A stretch of DNA of 64,000 bases from Medicago truncatula (lineage: Eukaryota > Streptophyta > Magnoliopsida > Fabales > Fabaceae). The notes under the pieces were generated by a model. The model was not told where the DNA came from and made no database searches. It saw nothing but the letters and a program-made list of their open reading frames with translations. The DNA lies in contig NC_053042.1 of assembly GCF_003473485.1 (NCBI RefSeq), forward strand, positions 1,438,501-1,502,500, in the 5' to 3' direction. Each line of letters opens with the position of its first letter. Position 1 is the first letter of the stretch. Positions 23,083-35,871 of this stretch are shown here, piece by piece. Position numbers and translations under genes: made by a program.

Positions 23083-23343
23083 CTCCCTCCATTTTAAAAT
23101 GAGTGTCGTTTTAGGTGTTGGCACACAGATTAAGAAATTTAATGAAATAATAATTAGATATAACACTTTTACTAAACTGCACTTTACTTTATAAGAAAAA
23201 GACAAACTTAAAGTTGCATTGGAAATTGTGTGTGAGAAAAGTTGGAAGAAAAAAATTAAAGTTGTATTAGAAATGTAAAGTGACATTCATTTTGAAACAT
23301 TTTTTTTTGCTAAAGTGACACGCATTTTGAAACGGATGGAGTA
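23083..23343. mobile_element. MITE, gttttgaaatgagtgtcac family, inverted copy
   Basis: It begins ctccctccattttaaaatga and ends gcattttgaaacggatggag. Its interior is the reverse complement of the copy at 21459-21740. Confidence 0.65.
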
Positions 23344-23483
23344 CTTTTTTTTAAACTCGCTTTCTAGTCATATAATCGACTAATTCAGGAGACCATTCTC
23401 ATCATCCACTAATTGTGGACCCAATAAAAAAAAACGTAAAGTGTGGAGAAGCGAGAAATTGTTAGTTGATTCTACGTCCTAAC

Positions 23484-24010
23484 TAGGGATGTCAATGGGG
23501 CGGACATAGCGATGACGAAAAATACTTCTTCGCTCCCCACCCTATCACTCAAATTGTCCTTCCATCCCCGTCCTCGTCCCTATTCCTGCCACATGGAGCT
23601 TTGTCCTCCCTGTTCCCATCCCCAGGAATCCCCATAGTCCCCGCGAAGCCCCGTCACCATGAAAAAAATACCAAGTTTATATAATTTTAATCAAATAGTT
23701 GGTAAAAATAATTGCAGTTTAACGATAAAACAAATATAATATTAAGACTTTGTTGTAAACATCACTTAAAATATTTGTATATATAAAAATTAAATATAAT
23801 TTTTTGAATTACTAGTCCCACGAGGCAATTTCCTTTAGTGGAATCTTATCCACTCATCTTTTTTTACCAATTGTAATTAATTTCTAAAGAAATAACAAAG
23901 AGCGGATATAGACATTGTACTCTCTCATGTGAATAGTTTTATAGGAGAGGTTCTATTCCTCAATCCCGCGCTACTCTCGCGGGAATTTCTCACTCACCGA
24001 ATTCTCACGG
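23484..24010. mobile_element. Possible hAT-type element remnant
   Basis: The stretch starts tagggatgtcaatggggcgg, a phrase often found at the ends of plant hAT-like repeats, and is unusually GC-rich up to 23650. The other end was not defined; the right limit is a guess at a second GC-rich patch (cccgcgctactctcgcggg). Confidence 0.3.
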
Positions 24011-24262
24011 AGAAAATTCTCTGCACGCATATCTTCAAATAAAGCAATATACTCCTGAGGATCATCGTTTAATGTATATTATCATCGTAGTCTCAACATA
24101 TCAAATATTCTTACGTCTAAGATATATGTAAAATAATAATTTATCAAAAGAAAAGAAAAAGATGTGTTGATACAATGGGTTACGAATGTGATTTGGGCCC
24201 TCAGCTTTGTTTCAATCAATCCACGTTTTAATTCACACTTTCATTCTTCTCCTTTCATTCTC

Positions 24263-24269
24263 TATAAAT
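24263..24269 (+). promoter_or_regulatory. Putative TATA box of the RING gene
   Basis: TATAAAT lies about 35 bp upstream of a pyrimidine-rich leader (ctcactctcttcttctttca) that looks like a transcript start. The leader exon would end at 24382 (tctcaag then gtactc). The leader intron would end at the cag at 26393-26395, shortly before the start codon. Confidence 0.4.
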
Positions 24270-25041
24270 TCATTCCACTTTTTCTCAACTCACTCTCTTC
24301 TTCTTTCACACTCCACCAACAATCTCTCCTCTGTTTAAGGCGGAGAACAATAACTAACCACCACCACCACCACCATCTCAAGGTACTCGCCGCCACAATC
24401 GAGTTTCTTTCTTCTCATCAAGCTATCGAGTTTTTTTAATATCTCTTTCTGCAATCCTTTAATCAATTGCGTTAGAATCGATTCTGATTACATATGTACT
24501 ACTACGATGATCAATTTATGCATGTTGATCATACCCTCATATTGAAACCATCGATTATTGGAAAAACCTTATTGAAGTTTTGTTTTTGTTTGTTTCCAGC
24601 TATCGATTTTTATGCTAAAGGTTTCGTTTTTATTTTATGATCATTTTGTTTTTATCCCTTAATCGATGGGAATAAAAAAAAGCCTTTTTTTGTTTGTTTG
24701 TTATTGTTGTTGTTACTGTTATTTCAGTTTTGAGCTGTTTTCTGATGTGATCATTGTATTTATATGATCATATATGTGTTGCTTTTTGTTGTTTGCATCA
24801 TCATGTTTTTTGTGGCTGTTCATAATCATCATCATCTTCTTATCATGGCATGCGTTAGTTTCTTATTCTTTCTCGTTTTCTTCGTTGGGATTGTTCCAGC
24901 TGAATATTAGTAATGCAATCGAGTATATTGGTCTGTTACAAGTACTAGCAATCCAATTAACGGGCGTTTGGAAGGGTGGAAGGGTTTATTAGGGCTTATC
25001 TTACGATATTTGCACTTGTACTCTTGTTTGTTATGATATGT

Positions 25042-25307
25042 GCCCTGTTTGGATAAACAGCTTATTGCGGCTTATAGCATAAGCACATATGTATAAGCTA
25101 TTTCTATAGTAAAAGATAAAATAGAGTTCAATTGTTTTTTTATAAGCTATAAATTGTTTTCATAAACTATCTTGGAGAACTTATGAAAGTAAGCTAAGTA
25201 TGTCTTATGAACAATGTCATACGCTATTTTCATAAGTTCTTCCAAACAGTCTCACAAAATTTATGTCGGTGGATAAGCTCAAATAAGCCAATCCAAAGTT
25301 CAAACAC
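25042..25307. mobile_element. hAT-like MITE in the leader intron of the RING gene
   Basis: The left end gccctgtttggataaacagc is mirrored by the right end ccaatccaaagttcaaacac. The interior contains many inverted ataagct phrases, as in the element at 8269-8690. Confidence 0.45.
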
Positions 25308-26419
25308 AATGATATATCATAAGTTGTTTTGAATTTAGACAGCGTTTACTTTCATTCCCTCTTTGATTTTAGAAATAGCTCATATATGATATATGCTTGT
25401 TGAAAATGCGCTTAAATAAGTTTTATTAGCTTATGATGATATTATGATGTCTATATATAGCTATTGTTGGATTTAATGTAATCAGGCTGCATTGTACTTT
25501 TTGTGATTGAATAAGATTGTGATGATTCAGAGGATGTAAACAAGGATTACTCTGTTTAAGAACTACATATATTACGCATAATGCAGATAATGCTAGACTC
25601 CATTAACTTCTTCTTTAATATCATCTTCATATGAAAGAAAATTCTGGTAGTCTTCCTTTCGAGTTGAGAATTGCAGTATAAATATGTAAGCGCGATCATG
25701 GCTGTTGGTACAAGGATTTCATTGGATTGTTCTAGTTTCCGATATCTTCATAAATTTGTGCTTTAAACTTTGGAAACTGGTTGCATGATTTCTGTCAGGT
25801 TGTTAGGAAAATGCAGAAAGTCAATTTAGTGTCAACCTTTTGACTGTTTAGTGAAAGCTTTTCAGTTTGCTGATTTTCTTAACATTTTGATGATTTGAGT
25901 TTATAATTTATTTTATCATGTGTATTATTAAACCAAATGTGTTTTTCCATGTTTTCTGTTTTCTAACCTTGGTGTCATAATTATTTAATAAAAGAGCTTT
26001 GGTATATCTCAATTTCCCTACTTCATAAGAAGCCCTCTTGGATGAAAGGGGAAATAATTTGTGAATTAACTTGGAATTTATAAATTCTTGCAACACTATT
26101 GTATTTCGCTTGATTTTGTAGTGAAATTATCTCTAAATGCTATTTGAGGTGGGTTGTTATTTCTTGTATTACGTAGTTCAGTACAATTAACAAGGAAGGA
26201 AACTACCGCAAGCCCATCAAATGAGCATGTTATAATTTCTGTTATGGTTATGGACACTATTTTAATGCGTTATCTTCAATTGTTTTATTTTTTCTTTTTC
26301 AAACTACTATTGTAATCCGATTTATTTTGCCAAATTTCTTTATTTGTCCCCTTTTAGTTTAATCTCAGTAATTGATTATGCTTGATGTAATGCAGATTTG
26401 AAGGTAATAATAACAATTG

Positions 26420-28497
26420 ATGGATGAACGTTCCAGCAAAAGAGGCATTAATGGTAATTCCAGAGATACTTCCAATACCAGAGATACCGCCAATACCAGA
26501 GATCGAAACGATCAAACTCGCAGACGAGCGGGTTGCAGTAGTACAGCCAACCCTCCTAAGGTTGCTCAAGTCAGATATGTTGAAAAAGGTAAATCGTTAA
26601 GGCCATCAGGACAGTCAGCTTCAAGTGGCAAGGAGGTAATTGGTAGTTCCCGTAGAACAGCTGCTAACCCAGCAAAACCACTTACAAAGCCTGAGAGAAC
26701 ATTAACTTCAAGCAGGCTTCAAGCTGAAAAGGAAGGGACAAAGTCTACTAAAGGGATTTTGATGGAAGTAGGAAAATCTAGCGGAGTATCAAATTTAAGA
26801 TCTCAAAGGAATTTTAATCAAAGACCTGTATTGCGTCAACGAGAAAACGGAAGCATTGGTCCGGTGACACAAGCTGCTTCTAGCAAGTATGGATTGAGGA
26901 ACCTCAGATGCAACACTGTATCTGATGTCATCCCTTCTTGCTCATCATCAGATTCTACCGTTAATACAAGGAAGACTACTTTGATAAAAAGGAGAAATTC
27001 TGAAGGGGAAAGTAGCTCCACTGGTAAAGGGAAGAAGATGACTGCGCCCTCATCGGAAGGATTGAATTTTGGCTCCAGAAAGGGCATATCTATATCTGAT
27101 ACAAGAGGATCTAGAAATATTCCTCCTCACAGGGACAATAGCAGAGCATCAGTTAGAACTGTAAGATCAGTTAGTGGTTATGCCAGGGGGAGATTTTCTA
27201 GTCAAGGAAACGAAAACCCCAGGGTGACCAATGAGTCCCCTGTCGTATCCCCTATTTCGCCTCATTCTATTGATCTTAATTCTCCTGTCACTGAGGAGTT
27301 ATATGATATGATGCCTAATTCTCCTGAAGAATATGACATCCCACATTCTCTAATAATTCAGGATGGCTCTCGGCGCTACGATGTGGATGATATGTCAGAG
27401 GTAACTTTTGATGTAAAAACATGCAAGTGCATATTTATTATTTTGATTTTTAATGAGCTTAATATGTAAGTACTATTTATAATTGCATGTAGGTATTATT
27501 GGCACTTGAGAGACTTGAACAAGATGAAGAGTTAACTCAAGAGGTAATTGTAGATAAAAAAAAAAGTTAACTTGACTTAATTTGCTAGTTATTTAGTTAT
27601 TTCATTTTAATCTTTGCAGCAAATTCATTTACTAGAGACCAACTTGTATCTTAGTGAACTTAACATCTATGATCGTCATAGAGACATGCGGTTGGATATT
27701 GACAGCATGTCATATGAGGTATGTTAATGTTGTAAGTTGCAGAATCAGTCTGTTACATCCTTTTTTCTTATCGAAGTTATTAGGGTACATATACAGGGTT
27801 TATGGGTTTGGATAAAAATGTTAGTAAGCATGCATGTTTTTAAAAGCAATATTGGTATATGACTTGGGCCCAGTTGCTTTTTAATGGTAGAATGGTAAAT
27901 TAGAGGTTGAAGAAGTAACTGTGTTGAGAGAGTTGACTTGAAAGGGATTACTATTTACTATCCTTGAGGATATGTGATACTTTGAATTAATTTTTTTTGG
28001 ATTTTCGTTTAAATTTTATGTTTATCTATTTCCATCTCAGAATATTTATATTATACTTATTAATTACAGGAACTCTTAGCTCTCGAAGAGAGGATGGGTA
28101 CCGTGAGCACCGCTCTGACAGAAGAAGCACTTTCAGATAGTCTTAAAAGAAGTATCTATCAGTCTGAGCCTTCAGATGATGCTGCTGACTATGTTAATGA
28201 GGAAAAGGATGATACCAAATGCTGCATTTGCCAGGTATAGCCATCTCATCTCATCAGTGCTCTAATGTTATATAGCCAATGATTAGCTATGTGTTACTAG
28301 GATCCAGCATGTCGAATTTGATTTAGATAAATTTACATAATTTGCAGGAAGAATATGTTGATGGAGATGAAGTTGGAAGACTGCAATGCGTGCATAAATT
28401 TCATGTGCTTTGTATAGAGGACTGGTTGAGGCTGAAGAACTGGTGCCCTTTTTGTAAAGAGTCGGCATCACTGTCCAATTCATCTTCATCTCCTTAA
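26420..28497 (+). CDS. RING-H2 E3 ubiquitin ligase, HIP1/MBR1-like
   Basis: Five coding exons with kept frames: 26420-27400, 27493-27543, 27620-27718, 28070-28234 and 28348-28497. They encode about 481 residues. The first 330 residues are basic, Ser/Arg-rich and apparently disordered. A conserved block (DIDSMSYEELLALEERMGTV) precedes the RING. The RING-H2 ligands are C428, C431, C446, H448, H451, C454, C465 and C468 (CxxC...CxHxxHxxC...CPFC). The WLRLKNWCPFC context is typical of the HIP1/MBR1/RHG1A group. The expected role is E2-dependent ubiquitin transfer; the substrate is unknown. The start ATG at 26420 follows a probable leader intron. An in-frame TTG just before it was not used. Confidence 0.87.
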
Positions 28498-30744
28498 TTG
28501 CATTGTTCTTTTCCTTTTGTACAAAATTCTTCCTTTACTTTTTTTTTTCCCCTCTGCACAAAATACAGTTGCTTCTCGCCTCTTCTGATTGGTCCTACGT
28601 GCATAACAGATGACTTCATCCCATCTAATAATGTGATAAACCGTGGTTTGATGGACTTTGGTGGGATCTAGATTCTCTACAGTCACACAAACATGCATTC
28701 ACTACAGTCGCCAAATTGGAATTGTTGGATGTATATTAGACGGCTAACATTCTGACTTTCAAATTAAATTTAAAAAATGAACTCAAAATGTGAGCCATCT
28801 AATGGTTTCGATCAATAACTGTGTCTTTTTGTGGCAGTAGAGAATCTGTTTCCAATTTTTGATTAGGGATTCATTGTTTTATTGTGGATGGAAGTAGTCT
28901 CGGCTCATTGTTTTTTACTGAAAAACAAAAAAAATCAAGTGATTTGCATGACTTTGTTTTTCTATGACTGTAGATTATTATTATTACTTTTGGAGTTAGG
29001 AATTGATTATTTTCTTGCTGATGAAATAGTCTTGTCTCATTATTTTTTTTACTGAAAATGATTATCAAATCAATCGATTAGCATAAACTTTTAAGTTTTT
29101 CATTATTAAAAAAGTTGGTTTTATAAATACCAACAAAAGATACATTGAGATGGGTACACATAACTATCAGACGGATGAATGTCATTCCTGTTGTGTAAGT
29201 TGAAGGTGTTTGACTCCTGGTACAGCAGCAAGTGTCCCAAAGGGGTATCTACTTGATTCCAAGACACTTTGATTTGAATGAGTAACAAATCAAATTAGTC
29301 TTTTAAATGCAGTGTTAATCACAAATCAAATTAGTCTTTTCAAATGCAGTGTTAATCACAATAGTCCTGCACTAATTGAAATTATAGATGTACTTGAATG
29401 TTTATTTTGCTGGTTAAGATAGTTCAGGTCACGTGTAGTAGTTACACAAGTTCAAGGGAGCAATGTCAAAATAGTACTGTTGTTGACAAAGTTAAATGCC
29501 ATGACTATAATTAGCCACTTCCAATCTTTGATGTGAAATTATACATCAAGCAGTTACTTGATATGTTCAAAATTAGATGGTGAAGTCTAAGGCATTGTAT
29601 GTTCCAAAGAGATTCAAATCCCACTTTGCAACAAGCCCCACTTTGTATCATTGTACAGTCCTATTTACTTCCAATGGGGACAACAATTGGTGGAACATCA
29701 ACAAATAAGTTGCATATTCCACCTTTCATGGCTTGCTGTCAGCGTGTACCCTTTCCAGCTTGGTTATTATAGAATGTAAGAAAGTTATGGTTCTGAAATA
29801 CATGATAAATATGCAAATTGTATCAAAGTCTATTTATTGAGTTATTCATCATATTATCCATGCGCCAAGCTCAATAGTGGATCGAGAAAAAAAAAATCTA
29901 AGTTTTACGTTGAAAAGAAATAAGGCGTGAAAATAATTAATGCATAACGTATGACACTTCTTATCTAACAAACCGATTATGTAAATGAGTTAAACTCAAT
30001 TTAAAATAAAAAAAATAATTGTGAGCTTGATTTGGAAAATAGTTGAATTGAGTGGTTGTTGGTGATGAGGACTAAAAGGAGAGAAGAGGTAGTTCAAGGT
30101 CATAAAAGACATATTTTGACTTTTGAGAAAGCAATATCTCCTGCGTGGTGCATATATTCTAAGAGAACAATTGACACATCTTTTAATTTAAACACAAGAC
30201 AAGAAAAGCACATTTGTAGGCAGGCACATGAATCAAGCTTTGGGAAGTTGTGCAACCAATTCTGCAACTAACTAACAAAACCTGTTTCCCAACAAACAGA
30301 CTATGTCAACGTGGAATCTAATCTATCAAGCTTACGTCATATATTTGTGACCAATCAGAATGAGAAAAGAGAAAAAAAAAATATCAAAAAGTATATCTCT
30401 TAATTTTCAAGTAGCAAATATATCACACACTCATATAACCAGCTTCCACCATGAGTACTCCTTCAAAACTTCTATTCCTTACTTAAAGAACCTTCAAAAC
30501 TTCAATTTTAATTCCATTTAAATAGTTGTAACAATTCACCATCTTTAACTTTCACCCCTTTTATATGCTGCAGCTCCAACATATTCAGCTTTTGTATATA
30601 TCATCAATCAGAAAACTCAGCATCCACGGCTTTAAGAATTATCTCCATATCTCTCTGTAAATTGCAGAGTTGCTTTTGTTGTACGTTGTAACCACAGTAA
30701 AAAAAACCAATACAAATGGTAAAATCAAGGTTAAAAAGTCAAAA
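28498..30744. other. Intergenic region between RING gene and ADA1 duplication arm
   Basis: It contains the 3' end of the RING gene, a short diverged direct repeat (about 28880-28960 and 29010-29085, sharing tctcattgttttttactga-like sequence), and the 36-bp tandem repeat at 29285. No convincing gene was seen. Confidence 0.4.
29285..29357. repeat. Two-copy 36/37-bp tandem repeat
   Basis: The unit beginning acaaatcaaattagtctttt and ending atgcagtgttaatc occurs twice back to back. The second copy has one extra base. Confidence 0.85.
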
Positions 30745-33700
30745 CAGACATGAAACTATTGTCTGAAAGAGCCTCGTGATTGATCGATGATTGCTTGATC
30801 TTTTCTTTGTATAATGACTCTATGTAACAAGTCCAAAATATCAGGCTACTGTTATAAGTAACTTACCAGTTCACCATATTCACAGGAATACTGTTGTTTT
30901 ACATATCTTAAGATTTATGTCAGAATCAAACAGTATATACTTGTAGGAACCAAATTGGATATAGGCATCAAAAGTCCCCACCAAGTTGTCATATTAAAAT
31001 TTCCACAATTAATCTTACTCTTGTTTTAAAGCAGTGAACTTTTTCCTGATATCAGATACCACAAATTATAAACCAAATGAAATCTGAAAAAGTAAGATAT
31101 TGCAATACTCATTGATGTTGAAATATAAAAAGTACAGCATATAATCAGAAATTAATTTATTGTCACCAAAAGTGATATGAACTGAAAAAGACATGTAACT
31201 TACAGATCTACATGATGAATAAAGTAGAAAATAAAAATCTAATTCAGATATTGGTCAAAGTTGGCACCACAAAGTTCAACTATAACACTGAAATCATCAA
31301 GGAAACTTAATAGATCTTGACATGTTATTAATATTGAATTTCAATCAATCGTCGCAATCTAAAATTACATACAAAGCAACCCTTCAGATCTTATACATGT
31401 CACAGTTCCTTGACCCCATTCCTGCAAAACTTTTTCCAAGTCTCCTAATTGGTTGTAAAGCAATCAAAAGTTATCAGATCTTTTACAATCGCAAATACAA
31501 CCAGTATCAATGCTAAACATACAACAGTGCAACCACTCCTGGGCTTCATATCATAACTCCCTTGGTTGCAGTCAAATATATTGCCGGTCCATCCTAGGTC
31601 CTCCACATGGCAGAGATAAAACATTTTGAAGCTCGAAGCCAGCATTTGATCCTGGAAGGGCTAAAAATCCCTATTCGGGAGTCTTCTGGTTCATCATGGC
31701 AATATAAACAGTGCAAAGTACAGCAATAATCACCACAACTATCGCCGAGCTATCAGAACCAGAAGAACCTGACCCAACATTTGCTCAAGTAAACGTAAGA
31801 AAAAAAAAATCTTTATTGATGTGTTATTCTTCAAAGGATTGCATAGAAATTTTCTCCAACTGTAGTGGCCAATCTTCTCCAAGTTGCTGTGGATTTAGCT
31901 CCATCGCAACTTTAAAATCATGCAAAGATACTGAAAACTGGGGTCTGTGTTCAAGCTGAGGTTCAGCCATCCTACCAGTATTATGCACATGTAAATGATT
32001 ATTTGGCAACATGCCATTTATGAGCTTCTCCTGAACCTGCTGCTTTGAGATAGGGAGCTTTGTCGGCTCATTTGTAGATCTAGTTCCCACTAAATCAACA
32101 CTAGACTTGATCAACCGTTTCAAGTATACATCCAACACGCTATTCAACACAGTTGCACATTCTGGAGAAACACCTACAAGACCCTGTACCATTGCAATCT
32201 GCTCCATGCGCCTTCTTAACGTATCTGTATCAGATAACCTACCACTATCACAACAACTAACAAAATCACCCGTGCTATTCGCCGGCAATGCTTTGCGGGC
32301 CCCACCCACACTTGCAGAGCAGTAAGGGATCCCAAGTGGTGCTATTAGAGGATTTCTGTTAAAACCGAGGCGGTTTAGTTGCTCCACCTCCTCTCCATCT
32401 TCCACAGTCGATATTTGAGTCAGCCCATTGACATGTGTTCTTGGTTTTTCGGCTAATCCCAGAATAGCATCCCCCATAGCATTCTTAGGTAGCCCAGCAA
32501 CTTCTTGAAGATGCTGTGTTCGTCGCTGATAATCACACGGAGTAAGAGTTCCATTCTCCATGTCAACCTTACTACCACTGTCTTCTGAAGCCATGGAATG
32601 ATGAGCAACTGAATCAACTTTCCCATTTGGTCCAAGGGGACTCGGTCTATCTTTAAGCTTCCGATCACGTATTCCAGACCGTAACATACGCGGGGACACC
32701 GGCAAAACCCCATTTGACCAAACAGAAACATTATGATTTTGGAAGTTTCCATTAGCAACACTCTGTTCATGTCCATCTTCCACACCAGGAGAGAAATTAG
32801 TAACCCGTGCTCCTGATTTTGAAGGACCCGATGGCTGAACTAGTGGCGGAGTCTTGGCTTGACAGGCATTCTTGAAAATCGACTTTATAAAATAATTGTG
32901 CAACGGAAGATTCTCCCTACCGAGAACCCGAAAACATAACTTATCAAACTCATTCTTACTCAACTTATGACTCAAAAACCTATTCAGGTAATAAAAGTAC
33001 CGCTTCGACTTCTCCACTCCAATCCTCTTTACAATCTGTACTTTTAACTCAACCAAATTGATTCTTGAGCTCTGTTGAGGTAACATTTCTCAACAAACAG
33101 ATTCATACACCATCCAACAATATCAGAAAACAACCCACCCACCACCAGTTACCTCAATTTGAGCCAAATTACAGTAATATCTATCTTCACACATCATTTA
33201 AAGAACCAATTTTGAACATGAATTAAGTTACCCTTTTGCCCAAAATTCACAAATCAACAAACAAAAAATGCAAAACCAAATCTCAATTTTCCCAAAACCC
33301 TAGAGATCAAACCACTGAAAAATCACACTGACCCAGAAGCCCAAATTACTTAAATCAAACCCAATTCAACAAAGTTTACGGTAAATCAAAACCCTAAGTT
33401 CGAAAAACCAAACAAAAGGGTCTGAAAAACCATGCTTGCGCTAATTACATCACTTGCACCAATCTGAAAAACCTCATTGCTTCATGAAACCCCAAAAGCT
33501 TCAAACTTTGAATAATGAAAAGATCACTGAATTCAACAAAATAGAGCAAACAAAAACATACATATATTAAAAAGAAAATCAAATTTTTAAGAAAAATAAA
33601 AATAAGAGAACTTTGAAAATTCAATGAAATGAAGAAGAAAAAAATGAAGAGTTAGAAGTATACATTGATTGAAGTATGAAGAGGGTGAAGTTGAAGAATT

Positions 33701-33925
33701 TGCATAGAAATCTGGAAACTCAGTTTGGTCTTTGCTTCTTCATGAGTAAGCTCGATCTCTACTAACAGTGTTCTTCTTCTTTGTTTCTTCTTTTTCTTTT
33801 TTCTTTTTTAGTTTTAATTTTTTTATTTTGTTTATATATTTATTTATTATATTTATTGACTCTTAAATCTTCCCCTCCTTTTTATTGAAAAATTTTCAGT
33901 TTTCCCTCTTTCTCTTTTATGTAGT
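30745..33925 (-). repeat. Inverted duplication arm A (contains ADA1 copy A)
   Basis: Read on the minus strand, this arm matches arm B (41350-44830) along its length. Matches run from the promoter side (gagaaagagggaaaactgaaa near 33900 and 41365), through the leader, coding sequence and 3' region, to cctgatattttggacttgtt in A against tctgatattttgaacctgtt in B. The match fades beyond about 30745 and 33925. Confidence 0.75.
31824..33086 (-). CDS. ADA1: SAGA complex subunit ADA1 homologue, copy A
   Basis: One coding exon encodes 420 residues. The N-terminus (about 8-75: INLVELKVQIVKRIG, then KSKRYFYYLNRFLSHKLSK, then FDKLCFRVLG) is the SAGA-Tad1 domain of transcriptional coactivator Hfi1/ADA1. 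A C-terminal helical block (about 285-335: DTLRRRMEQIAMVQGL, then VLNSVLDVYLKRLIKSS) is also conserved between the copies and fits the histone-fold region. ADA1 helps assemble the SAGA histone acetyltransferase coactivator in the nucleus. The upstream minus strand probably carries a leader intron whose acceptor lies just before the ATG (ttgttgag then aaATG), as in copy B. The first 80 residues match copy B at 69 positions. Confidence 0.87.
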   Translation of the reverse strand: MLPQQSSRINLVELKVQIVKRIGVEKSKRYFYYLNRFLSHKLSKNEFDKLCFRVLGRENLPLHNYFIKSIFKNACQAKTPPLVQPSGPSKSGARVTNFSPGVEDGHEQSVANGNFQNHNVSVWSNGVLPVSPRMLRSGIRDRKLKDRPSPLGPNGKVDSVAHHSMASEDSGSKVDMENGTLTPCDYQRRTQHLQEVAGLPKNAMGDAILGLAEKPRTHVNGLTQISTVEDGEEVEQLNRLGFNRNPLIAPLGIPYCSASVGGARKALPANSTGDFVSCCDSGRLSDTDTLRRRMEQIAMVQGLVGVSPECATVLNSVLDVYLKRLIKSSVDLVGTRSTNEPTKLPISKQQVQEKLINGMLPNNHLHVHNTGRMAEPQLEHRPQFSVSLHDFKVAMELNPQQLGEDWPLQLEKISMQSFEE

Positions 33926-34216
33926 TTGACAAATTCGCCAACTTTGTCTTTTTTATTTTACTGAGGATGTAAAATAGTTTTACTTTAAATAGGAAACAAT
34001 TATATTTTTTTTTGACAAACTAAATAGGAACCAATTACACCGTAAATCTATACTACTATAGATTTATAACGATGTTTTAAAAAGAGTGTTAATTGATAGA
34101 GTTTTTCTAATTATACCTTGTTTAGTTATGATTATACTTTAAAATGATAAATTATTCTTCCATAAAATTTAATTTTTAAACTCTTCCTTCTTTCTTGGTT
34201 ACACCCCAAACACTTA

Positions 34217-34522
34217 TTCAGTTCAAGCAGGTCATATAAACTCAATCTAAGTAGGTTATGTAAACTGAGTTTAAATGTACATCTAAAAGTTCAACCTTGT
34301 TCAATGATTCTATGTAATCTCAATTTAAGTATGTACATGTAAACTTAGTTTAAGTAGGTCATGTAAACTAAGTTTAAGTGTACATACTTAAACTTAGTTT
34401 AAGTATGTAATGCAAACTCGGTTTAAGTAGGTTATGTAAACTAAATTTAAGTAGGTTATGTAAACTAAGTTTAAGTAGGTTGTGTAAACTAAGTTTACAT
34501 GAACCTACTTAAACTGAATTTA
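34217..34522. repeat. Minisatellite, about 24-bp unit
   Basis: Imperfect copies of aagtaggttatgtaaactaa followed by gttt are repeated through this stretch, some in inverted orientation (acatgaacctacttaaact). The unit contains the near-palindrome aaacttagttt. It lies about 450 bp upstream of the promoter side of ADA1 copy A. Confidence 0.8.
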
Positions 34523-35871
34523 AGTTAACCTCAACAATGTAAAATTGAAGTCGTCGTACAGTGCAGTTGAACAAAAAGAAGAAAATTGAAACTAACATTA
34601 TTGAAAAAGAAGAAGAAATTCATTTACTTATATGCAATCGAGTATGGATGAAATATGTTTTGATTCATTCTTTAATCTTTCATAGAGATTGATTGAACAT
34701 TAGGTTTATTGAATAACTAATGTATCTGATCTATATATAGGTCGGATATATTAATTATTTAATGAACTTAAAAAATGAGATGGTCTCCAATGTATGTTAG
34801 ATTGGTCTCCAATAGAAGGAAATGAGATGGAGAGTGAGTAACTGGTAGGGGGTGGAGGTAGAAGCATGCAAATTAAGTCCAAAATAGCTTAATCTTGCAT
34901 AGTGAAGAAGTTGTCCTCAATTGCCCTTTGGACCTTTTTCTCTCTCCTCTTTGTGTCACATTTGGTCCTTTAACTAACAAAGAAATAGTGGGAAAAAGCG
35001 AGGTGTTCTATGTGCTCTTAGAATAAGGTTGTCATACATTGAACCATTATAAGATGTTCAGTTTGTTGTCTCACAAGTTACTATAACAATTTGTGCCGCA
35101 TTTTCTGTGGCAAATTTCTCATATTTTTCTAATTGAATTTACAACTACTGACAATCAACAAACCACACATAATTTAAAAAACAACTAATACCTCACAATA
35201 GTCCTTGAATTTTGAAAAATCGGCCAATTTCGTCCCTGAATTTTGCAGACGTCCATCAAATCAGTCCCTCCGTCCAAAATGTCCGTTAACAGTGATGATG
35301 TGTCAGCCACGTGTACAAGGACTAAACTGATGGAAATTGTCAAAATTCGATATTTAACATTTCAGTCTCTTTTTCCTATGTTTCCAATTATACCCCTCTA
35401 TTACCATTCACTTTCATCCTCACATTTTCACTCAGAAGCATCAAACAAGTCCCTAACCTTTCACCTTCCCGCCTAAACTGTCACCCTCTTCACTTCACCA
35501 AAATCATCATCATCACCGGCGATCATCCTTGCAAAAGATTCGGTTTTGAAGTCAGATTTTGTGGTTTGTCAAGGTATAGCCATTCAACTTTGTTTTCCAT
35601 TCACTCTTGTTCGTTTGTCCCTGTTTTGTGTCCGTTTTTTTTGTGATTTTTGGTTTTAGTTTTAGCCATTATTTTTCAACTTTTAACTTCATATCATGTT
35701 TCGTTGCTGTTTGTCTGTGATTGTTGTGTGTTTGATTGCGTTTTTGAACGAAATCACGTCCTGATTTAAACAAATTATAAAAAGGGTTTGTTGAGGTTCG
35801 TATTAAAGTCTGATTTGCATTATTTATGTTGTTTTGCTTTTGATTTTGACGATGTTGGCATAATTCGCAGG

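Larger units (their letters stand above)
16371..24262. other. MITE-dense intergenic region, about 7.9 kb
   Basis: This is the upstream region of the calmodulin-binding gene (-) and of the RING gene (+). From 16371 to 19830 I see only AT-rich sequence without a credible gene. From 19.8 to 23.4 kb at least six MITEs and one LINE fragment are packed together (listed separately). Short frames at 21616-21843 (+) and 23008-23286 (-) encode nearly the same peptide only because they lie in inverted copies of one MITE. Confidence 0.5.

Noticed and set aside
21616-23286. Two small frames with nearly the same peptide (containing SYKVKxSLVKVLYLIIIS)
   Set aside because: They fall in inverted copies of one MITE (21459-21740 and 23083-23343). 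Shared sequence comes from the element, not from a gene family.
24164-24439. Plus-strand frame with a run of six histidines
   Set aside because: It overlaps the probable leader exon of the RING gene; the His run is a CAC/CAT-rich leader.
31445-31645. Small minus-strand frame conserved against 43740-43901 in the other ADA1 arm (NIFDCNQG / YIFNCNQG, KPRxGCTVVC)
   Set aside because: Both lie in the 3' regions of the ADA1 copies and are alignable at DNA level; starts and ends of the frames differ, so this is duplicated untranslated sequence.
32107-32325. Plus-strand frame antisense to ADA1 copy A, with a similar one antisense to copy B (43102-43422)
   Set aside because: The similarity between the two follows from the conserved ADA1 coding strand; no independent signal.
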